Below are positions 16,864 through 24,415 of a stretch of DNA of 49,632 nucleotides, piece after piece (positions within the stretch are counted from its first letter, which is position 1; each line of letters opens with the position of its first letter). A model generated the notes under the pieces. It was not told the DNA's origin, did not search any database, and saw only the letters and a list, made by a program, of their open reading frames with translations. Both the position numbers and the translations under genes were made by a program. The DNA is from Pseudomonadota bacterium (GTDB taxonomy: Bacteria; Pseudomonadota; Alphaproteobacteria; Acetobacterales; Acetobacteraceae): contig JAJYYH010000016.1 in the NCBI GenBank assembly GCA_021801255.1, positions 1 through 49,632 on the forward strand. Direction: 5' to 3'.

Positions 16864-16968
16864 CGAAAATCAACCGAACTGGAAAATGAGTACCCGCCGG
16901 AAACTTCGGTATTTTCCGTCGATTCTGAGGTGCAATGTCATTCTTTTCAAACGCTCATTTCAAAGCGG
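16864..16968. repeat. MITE-like dispersed repeat, copy 2
   Basis: It is a diverged copy of the element at 7918-8018, with the same order of blocks: CAACCGAACTGGAAAAT, TTTTCCGTCGATTCTG, GTCATTCTTTTCAAAC, and a shared CTGATAAG just beyond. It lies between two minus-strand genes and runs into the 3' end of the upstream one, supplying its TGA stop at 16960-16962. Confidence 0.6.
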
Positions 16969-17661
16969 TTTTCTGATAAGGCATTTTGCCTCCGTATCGA
17001 CAAAGTCGAGGCTTCGTTGGCCAAAGAAATCGTCGAAGGCCTGGCGAACCTCGGGCCAAGCGCCATCGCGGCTGTAGTCATCGCCGATCAGAATGCCACC
17101 CGGGCGCAAAAGCGGCCACCACGCCTCGAGATCGCCCGAGACCGAGCGATAGTCATGCCCGGCATCGAGATGGATGAGATCGATCGCGCTCCCGTGCAGC
17201 TCGAGGAGCCGCGCCGCGTTGAGCGAATCGAGCGGCAACGGCAGAACATGGCTCTGCAATCCAGCGGCCAGGATATTGGCCATGAATTTATAGAAGAACT
17301 GTGGATAGCCGTGGACGATCGCGAGATGTGCGGTCCAGTCCGGCTGAATCCAGTGTTCCGACGAGCCGAGCCAGGTATCAACGGCGATCACCACCCCTTC
17401 CGGCCCAAGCGCCTTCAGCCCGGAGGCCAGCGTCATCGTCGAGCCGCCCTTCCAGACGCCGATCTCGACCACGAGGGCGGGCTTGAGTTCGGCGATCGCC
17501 TCGCCGAGATAGCGATGCCCGCTGTTCCAGCCCTGGGGATCGACCTGATAGAGGGTCACGGGAAATCCCGCGAACGGGTCGCGCCCTTGCCACAGAGCCT
17601 GGACCATCCGGCGCCGGGTCGGGTTCTCGGCCTCCTGCTCCGCCATCACATCCGCTATCAT
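16960..17661 (-). CDS. Class I SAM-dependent methyltransferase (CmcI/Methyltransf_24-like)
   Basis: The 233-residue protein has the class I methyltransferase fold. Motif I is VVEIGVWKGGSTMTLA (about 64-79), an acidic residue follows at VIAVDTW (about 91-97), and DLIHLDAGHDY (about 161-171) then GGILIGDDY (about 188-196) supply the late motifs. This pattern matches the cephalosporin hydroxylase (CmcI)/Methyltransf_24 group, often found in polysaccharide and secondary-metabolite clusters. The target is unknown. It lies 138 nt upstream of the UDP-xylose synthase on the same strand, so a sugar or glycan O-methylation role is possible but unproven. Its last codons and stop fall in a dispersed repeat, so the native C-terminus may have been altered. 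The ATG at 17661 has only a weak upstream GGGG; Met6 is an alternative. Confidence 0.8.
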   Translation of the reverse strand: MIADVMAEQEAENPTRRRMVQALWQGRDPFAGFPVTLYQVDPQGWNSGHRYLGEAIAELKPALVVEIGVWKGGSTMTLASGLKALGPEGVVIAVDTWLGSSEHWIQPDWTAHLAIVHGYPQFFYKFMANILAAGLQSHVLPLPLDSLNAARLLELHGSAIDLIHLDAGHDYRSVSGDLEAWWPLLRPGGILIGDDYSRDGAWPEVRQAFDDFFGQRSLDFVDTEAKCLIRKPL

Positions 17662-17834
17662 CCGCTTGCACCCCAGCGCTGGCCCGCGGAATTTTGGGGG
17701 GAATACGCCTCGCGTTCGGTCTTAGCCGGGGCAGAGCCATCCGCCAAGCCTGTTATGCGCGCTTATCTGTTGCCAGCGCGCTTCATGCCGGCGTAGCGTT
17801 CGCGTCAAGACGCAAAGATCGGGAGAACAATGCC

Positions 17835-18464
17835 GTGAAAATCTATGATTGGCACATCGGTGTTAACCCCCGGCGCCTGCGTATCTTCCTCGCCGAGAAG
17901 GGGATCGAGGTGGAATACGTCGAGGTCGGGCAGAAGGATCGCAGGCTTGCCCCCTGGTATATCGAAAAATACCCGCACGCGCTGGTACCGATGTTGGAAC
18001 TCGACGATGGCGCCTGCATCGGCGAGGTGCGCGCGATTGCCGGCTATGTCGAGGAGCTTCACCCCGATCCCCCACTCTTGGGCCGCAATGCCCGGGAAAG
18101 GGCGATCGTTGCGATGTGGGAGCAGCGCGCGTATGAGGAGGGGCTTCTCGCCGCCGCGGAGTTGTTCCGCAACGCACACCCTGCCTTCATCGATCGTGGC
18201 CTGCCCGGATCAGCCGACCCCATCCCCCAGATCCCGGCACTTTGCGAGCGCGCTCGCGGACGGCTCGGGCGGTTTTTGCGCAAGTTCGACGCGCAACTGG
18301 CCGAAAACGAATTCGTCGCCGGTCCACGCTGGACCCTCGCGGACGCGACGACGCTTTGCGCCGTCGATTTTGCCCAACGCTCGGATGTGACAATCCCACC
18401 CGAATGCCGCAATCTCGCCCGCTGGCATGAAACGGTGAGTGCCCGGCCGAGCGCCACGGCGTGA
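17835..18464 (+). CDS. Glutathione S-transferase family protein
   Basis: The 209-residue protein has a thioredoxin-like N-terminal domain beginning MKIYDWHIGVNPRRLRIFLAE, with N12/P13 at the usual glutathione-site loop. It has the cis-proline region PHALVPMLELDDG (about 53-65) and the SNAIL-like position EVRAIAGYVEE (about 70-80). An all-helical C-terminal domain ends with the N-capping box FVAGPRWTLADATTL (about 158-172). Likely a cytoplasmic detoxifying or redox GST. Start: the GTG at 17835 follows GGGAG by 10 nt. A nearer ATG at 17830 runs straight into a stop, so GTG is preferred. It is followed after 39 nt by an SDR on the same strand; the pair may be co-transcribed. Confidence 0.9.
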   Translation: MKIYDWHIGVNPRRLRIFLAEKGIEVEYVEVGQKDRRLAPWYIEKYPHALVPMLELDDGACIGEVRAIAGYVEELHPDPPLLGRNARERAIVAMWEQRAYEEGLLAAAELFRNAHPAFIDRGLPGSADPIPQIPALCERARGRLGRFLRKFDAQLAENEFVAGPRWTLADATTLCAVDFAQRSDVTIPPECRNLARWHETVSARPSATA

Positions 18465-18503
18465 TCACGCCCGGTTTGTGGGCCGACGCCATGGAGGTTT
18501 TTC

Positions 18504-19304
18504 ATGCGTCTTGAAGGAAAAATCGCCCTGGTCATCGGCGCCGGGCAAAGTCCCGGCGAGGGGGTGGGCAATGGGCGGGCAACGGTTCTTCGCTTCGCCC
18601 GCGAGGGGGCGAAAATTCTCGCGCTCGACCGCGATCCCGCCGCTGCCGAGCAAACCGCGGCATTGGCGCGTGGCGAAGGCGGGACATGCGTCGCGTACGA
18701 GGCGGATGTCACCCGCGAGGAAACGCTCGTCGCAGCCCTCGCCGAGGCGCAGCAGCGTTGGGGACAGCTCGATATCCTGCACTATAATGTCGGTGTCAGC
18801 ATCGCCGGCGGCGATGCCTCTCCGACCGAGATCAGCGCGGAAGCCTTCGATCGCATCCTCGCGATCAATCTGCGCGGTGCAGTGCTCGCCTGCAAGCATG
18901 CACTACCCATTATGCGGGCGCGAAAATCCGGGGTCATCACCATGATTTCGTCGGTCGCCGCGTGGGCGAACTATCCCTATGTCGCCTACAAAGCCAGCAA
19001 GGCGGCGATGATCGCCTTCACCCAGCAACTCGCCATTCAGAACGCGCCCTTCGGCATTCGCGCCAATGTCATTCTGCCGGGGCTGATGGATACGCCGATG
19101 GCGGTTGACACCCGTGCGCGCGCCGCGGGGCAGAGCCGCGCCGAGGTTGCGGCCGAGCGCGATGCACGTGTGCCGCTTCGGGGTCGGATGGGAACAGCGT
19201 GGGATGTCGCGAACGCGGCGCTATTTCTCGCCTCCGACGAGGCGAATTTCATCACCGGGGTTGCTCTTCCCGTTGATGGGGGCAGCATGGTTCGGATTGG
19301 CTAA
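18504..19304 (+). CDS. Short-chain dehydrogenase/reductase (SDR) family oxidoreductase
   Basis: This classical 266-residue SDR uses NAD(P). The cofactor motif is GAGQSPGEGVGNG, a stretched variant of TGxxxGxG (about 12-24). D42 after the second beta strand (ALDRD) suggests NAD(H) preference. The catalytic set is S150/S151 (ISSVAAW), Y160 (YPYVAYKASK) and K164. The C-terminus has the usual FITGVALPVDGG. GGAGG sits 8 nt before the ATG. The insertion in the glycine loop is somewhat unusual. Substrate is unknown. Transcription ends at a strong hairpin shared with the convergent gamma-glutamyltransferase gene. Confidence 0.88.
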   Translation: MRLEGKIALVIGAGQSPGEGVGNGRATVLRFAREGAKILALDRDPAAAEQTAALARGEGGTCVAYEADVTREETLVAALAEAQQRWGQLDILHYNVGVSIAGGDASPTEISAEAFDRILAINLRGAVLACKHALPIMRARKSGVITMISSVAAWANYPYVAYKASKAAMIAFTQQLAIQNAPFGIRANVILPGLMDTPMAVDTRARAAGQSRAEVAAERDARVPLRGRMGTAWDVANAALFLASDEANFITGVALPVDGGSMVRIG

Positions 19305-19355
19305 ACCACATGTGCGCCTGAGGTGGGGGGGAGCCGTCTCAGGCGAACATGTGGT
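19305..19355. terminator. Bidirectional hairpin terminator between convergent genes
   Basis: Arms 19305-19322 and 19338-19355 pair over 18 positions with one mismatch around a G-rich 15-nt loop. A T-rich stretch (CTAGTCTTTCTT) follows on the plus strand. It begins one base after the SDR stop and lies 10 nt from the stop of the convergent gene. Confidence 0.75.
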
Positions 19356-19365
19356 CTAGTCTTTC

Positions 19366-20940
19366 TTACCCCTCTGCCAGCGCCGCCGACCATGGCGATT
19401 GCACGTCGCTGATCCCCGTTCGCATGCCGGAGGCCTCGGCAAGGATGAAATTGGGGCAGGCGAAATTGATCGGCAGCACGCCATGCTCGACCACCTCCAC
19501 CGCCCCGGTTTCGCGGAGTGCCGCCACGATCTCGGGGGCAAGACGGCGATCAGCATGCACCGTCTCGGCATCCGACACGTCGATCCGGGGATGATGCGCC
19601 GCCGCTTCAGGCGTCAGGGCAAAATCGGTGACGAAAGCCAGCGTCTGCAGCACCGCCGCCATGATGCGCCGTCCCCCCGAACCGCCGCCGGCGAGCATCG
19701 GGCGCGCGCCCTCGCGGATAATCACGGGGCACATATTGGTGAGTGGCCGTTTGCCTGGTGCCACCGAGTTGGCCTGACCGGGGCGCGGGTCGAACCACAT
19801 CACGCCGTTGTTCATCAGCACGCCGGTCTGCGGCAGCACGACGCGCGAGCCCATCGAGGAGAGCAGCGTGCTGGTGACGGCGACCATGCCGCCCGCCGCA
19901 TCGCAAACCGTGAAATGGGTGGTGCAGCTATCGGCGCCTTTGGGCTCGGCGTCACCAAGCCCGGCGAGGCGTTCGGCGTAGCCGGCCTTCAGCGTCCGGG
20001 CGAGGGCGGCGAACCAGGCGGCGTCCGGCTGGCCGCCATGCGGGATGGTTTCCAGCTGGGCGAGCACGCCGGCGAGCGTCGGCGCCGCGGTGAGGCCGCC
20101 GGCGAGCTGCCAGATCCGCCCATGATAGGAAACCGCCATCGCCGGCAGCACCCGCGCCTCGGCCCCGCGCAAATCGGCGGCGGTGAGCGCGCCGCCCATC
20201 GCCGCGACATCGGCGATGAGCGCCTGGGCGATCTCGCCCTGGTAAAAATCCGCGAGCCCCTGACGCCGCAGCCGCTCCAGCGTCTCGGCGAGGCGTCCGA
20301 GGTGAAGAAAACCAGGCGTGCCCTGATAGGGTGCGACGGGAGGCAGGCCCTCGGGCAGGTAGATCCGAGCGCTTTCCGGATAGCGGCGCAGCACGGCCGC
20401 GGAATTGGCGATCTTCAGCGTCGTGAACCAATCCGCCGGCAGGCCGCGCCGGGCGAGCGCCACCGCCGGCGCCATCACGTCGGCGAGGGCAAGCCGTCCC
20501 CAGCGTTGATGCATCATGGCATAGCCCGCGACCGTCATCGGCACGACAAAGGAGAGCGGGCCGTGGATATTGGCGTCATCCACCACTTCGGGCCAGGCGA
20601 AGAGATCCTGTTTCATCCGCCCGGTGAGCGGGAAGCGGCTGGGGTCGAGCCCGGCCGGCGCCTTGGGGCCGAAATCCACGACCTCGGCGCGCGCCGCGCC
20701 TTCCGGCTGGACGAGGGCAAAGCCGATGCCGCCCAGGCCGGAATTCCACGGCTCGACCACGGCCAGCGCAAAGCCGGTCGCGACCGCGGCATCGATAGCA
20801 TTGCCGCCGGCCTCGAGGACCGCGATGCCGGCCGCCGCCGCCGCTCGCGCCTGCGCCACGACGATCCCCCGCCGGCCGCTGGCCGCCGGTTTGGTGATTT
20901 CCCAATGTTGGCTGGTATGGGGTAAAATCTGATAATCCAT
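19366..20940 (-). CDS. Gamma-glutamyltransferase family Ntn-hydrolase
   Basis: The 524-residue protein is of the gamma-glutamyltranspeptidase superfamily, which self-cleaves to expose an N-terminal nucleophilic Thr. The large-subunit landmarks EAGGNAIDAAVATGFAL (about 43-59) and NSGLGGIGFAL (about 66-76) are present. The cleavage region is GADSCTTHFTVCDAAG (about 335-350), with Thr in CTTHF as the likely nucleophile. SSMGSRVVLPQTGVLMNNG follows at about 362-380. There is no signal peptide, unlike periplasmic Ggt, so a cytoplasmic role such as amide or peptide hydrolysis (as in cephalosporin-acylase-like or oxamate-amidohydrolase-like members) is possible. GGGAGAGG precedes the ATG. It stands alone on its strand. 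Superfamily is sure, substrate is not. Confidence 0.87.
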   Translation of the reverse strand: MDYQILPHTSQHWEITKPAASGRRGIVVAQARAAAAAGIAVLEAGGNAIDAAVATGFALAVVEPWNSGLGGIGFALVQPEGAARAEVVDFGPKAPAGLDPSRFPLTGRMKQDLFAWPEVVDDANIHGPLSFVVPMTVAGYAMMHQRWGRLALADVMAPAVALARRGLPADWFTTLKIANSAAVLRRYPESARIYLPEGLPPVAPYQGTPGFLHLGRLAETLERLRRQGLADFYQGEIAQALIADVAAMGGALTAADLRGAEARVLPAMAVSYHGRIWQLAGGLTAAPTLAGVLAQLETIPHGGQPDAAWFAALARTLKAGYAERLAGLGDAEPKGADSCTTHFTVCDAAGGMVAVTSTLLSSMGSRVVLPQTGVLMNNGVMWFDPRPGQANSVAPGKRPLTNMCPVIIREGARPMLAGGGSGGRRIMAAVLQTLAFVTDFALTPEAAAHHPRIDVSDAETVHADRRLAPEIVAALRETGAVEVVEHGVLPINFACPNFILAEASGMRTGISDVQSPWSAALAEG

Positions 20941-21049
20941 CGTGCCTCTCCCTGCACCAAAGCGCTTGAGAATGGCACAGGCCGGGGCCAGGCGAAAATC
21001 GCGCAGGCATTAACCTTGTCTTCAACCGGCCGCGGCAAGATGCCGGCGC

Positions 21050-22930
21050 ATGGCAGGCGATCTGGAAGCGGCCTTTGGGGCGGCGCACGCGCTTGAGCGG
21101 GAGGAAAATCTGGCGGCGGCGCGCGCGGCCTATCGCAACCTGCTCGCGCGCTGGCCGGATTGCGCGCGCGCCTGGTATAACCTTGGCAATCTCGAAGCCC
21201 GTCTGAACCAGCAAGCGGCAGCGATCGCCGCCTGGCGCGAGGCGATCGCCCGCGCGCCGCATTTTCCCGAAGCCCTCGTCAATCTCGCGGCGATGCAGCT
21301 CCGCCACGGCGAGGCGGCGGCCGCGCGGGCGGCGGCGGCGGCGGCGCTCCGTCAACGCCCGGACTGGCCGCTTGCTTGGTGCACGCTCGGCAATGCCTTT
21401 CAGGCGCTCGGGCAATGGGCGGCGGCGGTGGGCGCCTTCCGCACCGCGCTCCGCCATCAGCCCGACTATGCCGAGGCCGCGTTCAATCTCGGCAACGCGC
21501 TCAGCCTGAGCGGCGATGTGGCGGGGGCGGCGGCGGCGCATGAACGCGCGGCGCAGCTCAAGCCGGGCTTCGCCCTGGCCCACCTCCATCACGGCAACGC
21601 GCTCCATGCGTTGGGCGATCTGCCGGGCGCCGTTCGCGCCTATCATGCCGCGCTCGCCATTGCCCCGGATCAGCCCGAGGCACTGACCAATCTCTGCGTC
21701 ATGATGCAGGAGAGCGGCGATCTCGCGCAAGCGATCGCTCATGGCCGGGCCGCGCTCGCGCGCGCCCCGGATTTCGCCGAAGCGGCGGCCAATCTCGGCA
21801 ATGCGCTCCTCACCGTCGGCGATTTTGCCGGTGCCGAGGATGCCTATTGCAGGGCCCTCGCGCGGCGCGGGGATTTCGCCGCCGCGTGGTCCAATCTCGG
21901 CGCGGCGCTGCGCGATCAGGGACGGCTCGCCGAAGCCGAGGGCGCCTGCCGCGCCGCCATCGAGCTACAGCCGGAGATGGCCGGGGCGCATTACAATCTG
22001 GCCTTGACCCTGCTCACCGCCGGGCGCTTCGTTGAAGGCTGGGCGGAGCATGAATGGCGCTGGCGGATCGGAACCATGCGCCCGCGTGATTTTTCCTGCC
22101 CGCTCTGGCGTGGCGAGGCGGTGGCCGGGCGGCGCATTCTTCTCCATGCCGAGCAGGGGCTGGGCGATACCCTGCAATTCGCCCGCTATGCGCCGCTGGT
22201 CGCCGCGCGCGGGGCGCACGTCATTCTTGAGGTGCAGGCGCCGCTGAAGCGGCTCTGCGCGACCCTTGCCGGCGTGGCGGAGGTCTATGCGGCGGGCGAG
22301 GCGCTGCCAGTCTCTGATATGCATGCACCCTTGATGAGCCTGCCGTATCTTTTCGGTACCGACCTCACCAGCGTTCCCGCCGCGACGCCTTATTTCGCCA
22401 CTGCCCCGACAGCCGAGCCGGTGGCGCCGGCAGGGCATTTACGGGTCGGGCTGGTCTGGGCTGGCGACCCGCGCGCCCACGAACCGCGCGCCCATTTCGC
22501 CGACCGCCGCCGCTCGCTGCCGCTCGAGGCCTTCGCCCCGCTCGCCGCGGTCGCCGGGGTGCGGTTCGTCAGCCTGCAACTCGGGACGGCCGCTTGCGAG
22601 CCGCCGCCACCCGGCCTGCGGCTCGACACAGCTCTGACAGCGGGCGGGGATTTCGCCGATACGGCGTCCGTCATTGCTGGCCTCGATCTCATCATCAGCG
22701 TCGATACGGCGGTCGCGCATCTCGCCGGAGCGTTGGGCAAGCCGGTCTGGCTGCTCTCACGATTCGATGGCTGCTGGCGCTGGCTCCGCGATCGCGACGA
22801 TAGCCCTTGGTATCCCACCCTGAGACTCTATCGTCAGAGCCGTCCCGGCGATTGGGCACGGGTGGTGAGCCGGATCGCCGCCGATCTCACCGCGGAGGCC
22901 GCGGGCACGGCCAAGCGTCAGGCCGCGTGA
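21050..22930 (+). CDS. TPR-repeat protein with C-terminal GT-B glycosyltransferase-like domain
   Basis: The 626-residue protein has about ten tetratricopeptide repeats (residues 5-350), visible as recurring A-W-x-N-L-G-N and A-x-A-x-x-P patterns. A C-terminal domain (about 360-615) contains HAEQGLGDTLQFARYAPL and SVDTAVAHLAGALGKPVWLL, which is the heptosyltransferase/GT9- and GT41-like nucleotide-sugar site. Such proteins occur widely in Acetobacteraceae and relatives and are often linked to protein or flagellin glycosylation; no flagellar gene is near here. No signal peptide, so cytoplasmic. The acceptor is likely bound by the TPR superhelix. Alanine-rich codon runs make repeat boundaries approximate. 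Confidence 0.85.
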   Translation: MAGDLEAAFGAAHALEREENLAAARAAYRNLLARWPDCARAWYNLGNLEARLNQQAAAIAAWREAIARAPHFPEALVNLAAMQLRHGEAAAARAAAAAALRQRPDWPLAWCTLGNAFQALGQWAAAVGAFRTALRHQPDYAEAAFNLGNALSLSGDVAGAAAAHERAAQLKPGFALAHLHHGNALHALGDLPGAVRAYHAALAIAPDQPEALTNLCVMMQESGDLAQAIAHGRAALARAPDFAEAAANLGNALLTVGDFAGAEDAYCRALARRGDFAAAWSNLGAALRDQGRLAEAEGACRAAIELQPEMAGAHYNLALTLLTAGRFVEGWAEHEWRWRIGTMRPRDFSCPLWRGEAVAGRRILLHAEQGLGDTLQFARYAPLVAARGAHVILEVQAPLKRLCATLAGVAEVYAAGEALPVSDMHAPLMSLPYLFGTDLTSVPAATPYFATAPTAEPVAPAGHLRVGLVWAGDPRAHEPRAHFADRRRSLPLEAFAPLAAVAGVRFVSLQLGTAACEPPPPGLRLDTALTAGGDFADTASVIAGLDLIISVDTAVAHLAGALGKPVWLLSRFDGCWRWLRDRDDSPWYPTLRLYRQSRPGDWARVVSRIAADLTAEAAGTAKRQAA

Positions 22931-23252
22931 GACACCCCGCGCGGGATGCGCTGGGCGCAAGGCTGCACGCCGCCTACGGGCCGCGTTTCGCCAGCGGCTT
23001 GTTCTTGCAGGCGCGTCTACCATCTACCAGATAGTCGTGAGATTGCGGAACCGTTCTTTTGCGCCGATCCGGCCACTTCGACGCGCCGGATGCTTCGTGA
23101 AAAGGCCTTTCTTGATTGAGTGCGCACGGGTCATTGCGTGAAGATGAAACTTCACGTCGGATTGATCATAGTCAATGCATCTGGGCGGCCGCTTTGTTAG
23201 ATATCTTGTCACCGAGGCCGAGAGTTTCGGCCACAACATAGGAGTGGAGACG
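22931..23252. other. Intergenic region with FNR-type promoter
   Basis: No convincing gene is present. The left 200 bp show no clear signal apart from GC-rich sequence after the TPR gene. The right 90 bp hold the FNR/FixK-type box, a -10-like element and the ribosome-binding site GGAGTGGAG of the repeat protein. Confidence 0.6.
23162..23210 (+). promoter_or_regulatory. Putative FNR/FixK-dependent (class II) promoter
   Basis: TTGAT-CATA-GTCAA at 23162-23175 matches the FNR/FixK consensus TTGAT-N4-ATCAA at nine of ten positions. A -10-like TAGATA lies at 23198-23203, predicting a start near 23210. That places the box centre 41.5 bp upstream, the classic activating position. The downstream gene starts at 23253. 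Confidence 0.55.
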
Positions 23253-23624
23253 ATGAAAAGGACTCTGCTGGCTGGCGCGGCGATGGTGTTATTGGCCGGG
23301 ATAGGCGTTGCCCATGCAAACGGGGCGAGTTCAGCCTGCGCCAACCTCGCGCAAGGCAAGCCCCCGACCGAGAGCGGCAACACCACGCTGGCGCAGGGCA
23401 AGCCCCCGACCCAGAGCGGCAATACCACGCTGGCGCAGGGCAAGCCCCCGACCGAGAATGGCAATACCACGCTGGCGCAGGGCAAGCCCCCGACCGAGAA
23501 TGGCAATACCACGCTGGCGCAGGGCAAGCCCCCGACCGAGAGCGACAGCACCACGCTCGCCGCCGGCAAACCGCCGACCGAGAGCGACAGCACCACGCTC
23601 GCCGCGGCGAATTGCGCTCAGTAA
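23253..23624 (+). CDS. Secreted protein with six 14-residue tandem repeats
   Basis: The 123-residue precursor has a Sec signal peptide ([22 protein letters not shown]) with cleavage likely after residue 22. The mature part is six consecutive repeats of consensus [14 protein letters not shown] (residues 32-115), flanked by two cysteines (C29 and C121) that could form a disulfide closing the array. The composition (Gly, Pro, Thr, Ser, Lys/Glu) suggests a flexible, hydrophilic, unfolded or polyproline-type chain in the periplasm or outside. The ATG at 23253 is chosen because GGAGTGGAG precedes it and the signal peptide begins there. The gene is monocistronic, with an FNR-type promoter and its own strong terminator, so it is likely made on purpose under low oxygen. 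I do not recognise the family and assign no function. Confidence 0.8.
   Translation: MKRTLLAGAAMVLLAGIGVAHANGASSACANLAQGKPPTESGNTTLAQGKPPTQSGNTTLAQGKPPTENGNTTLAQGKPPTENGNTTLAQGKPPTESDSTTLAAGKPPTESDSTTLAAANCAQ
23346..23597 (+). repeat. Six-copy 42-bp tandem repeat inside the secreted protein gene
   Basis: Six in-frame 42-bp units encode LAQGKPPT[EQ][SN][GD][NS]TT. Units 3 and 4 are identical at the DNA level and units 5-6 share the variant ESDSTT, indicating recent duplication by slippage or unequal crossover. Copy number is likely variable between strains. Confidence 0.9.
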
Positions 23625-23636
23625 CCGGGCCCAATT

Positions 23637-23660
23637 CCAGCGGATTCTGTGATCCGCTGG
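23637..23660. other. 9-bp perfect hairpin after the repeat-protein gene
   Basis: CCAGCGGAT at 23637-23645 and ATCCGCTGG at 23652-23660 flank a 6-nt loop. There is no T-run. It lies just before the true terminator and may protect the mRNA 3' end. Confidence 0.5.
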
Positions 23661-23672
23661 CCTGTCTCAAAG

Positions 23673-23710
23673 AGCCGTCTGCCCGCAAGGCAGGCGGCTT
23701 TCTTGTTCGT
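23673..23710 (+). terminator. Rho-independent terminator of the repeat-protein gene
   Basis: AGCCGTCTGCC-CGCAA-GGCAGGCGGCT forms an 11-bp stem with one G-T wobble, followed by TTCTTGTT. It is 48 nt after the stop codon. Confidence 0.85.
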
Positions 23711-24415
23711 GCCTTATTTTGAAACTCGGCCGCGGCCCGCACTCCCGCGCTCTCGGCACGATAATCGCAAGACACGTGGCATGGGTCCCTTCCGGAAGCG
23801 CAGTCGTCGGGTTGCCGATCGCCGCGAGATGCCCCCTGCGAGTGATGGCGGGCCGCGCGGCGGGGCTGTGGCGAAAACGCATCATCTGGTTTTCATGACG
23901 CGCATATTGCCGCGCCATGCCGAAAAATTAAGCGTTTGGCAGTGGGTTTATGCTAAGTTGTCCCTACGTCCGGATGACAGGAGCGCCGGATTCCCCGGCC
24001 TTCAGGATGAGCGGGCGAGGATGCGCGTGATGCGCGTCATGGAGGATGTGATGAGAGACATCGCTTCAGGCAAAAATTGCGCTGAGCAGGCACAGATAAC
24101 CGGGAGGGCACGCGCGATCCGTGGCACGGGCCTTGGCGCGCGCACCGCGCTCTGGAGAAAGATCTCGGGCCATACCTGCGGAGAGAATATTTTCCTTGCG
24201 CCGAAAAACCTGATCACCTAAAAGAGACGCCGCCTAGAACAAATAAAGAACTATAAGAACACTAAAAAAATATCGCCATCGGCCGCGGGCCAACGGCGGC
24301 AGCACGGCGGCAGCATCAGGGAATATCGCGGTCCACTCTTCCCTTCCCAGCCCGGAGACCGATCTCTTCCCAGGAAAACGCCTCGATCTCTCTCCCCCAG
24401 AGCCACGGAGCGACG
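23711..24415. other. About 700 bp without a supported gene, upstream of prkA
   Basis: Frames here lack protein-like composition and good ribosome-binding sites. Around 23929-23953 a TTGGCAG...TATGCTAAG arrangement could be a sigma70 promoter, possibly for a small RNA. An AT-rich block at 24236-24276 (AAATAAAG, ACTAAAAAAATATC) is the likeliest promoter region for the prkA operon, leaving a leader of about 130-170 nt. Confidence 0.45.

Noticed and set aside
22931-23034. Short frame continuing after the TPR-glycosyltransferase stop
   Set aside because: No start signal and no similarity that I can recognise; probably non-coding.
23649-24221. Plus-strand frame of 190 codons after the repeat-protein gene
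   Set aside because: It runs through the rho-independent terminator, lacks a start signal and has random-looking composition.
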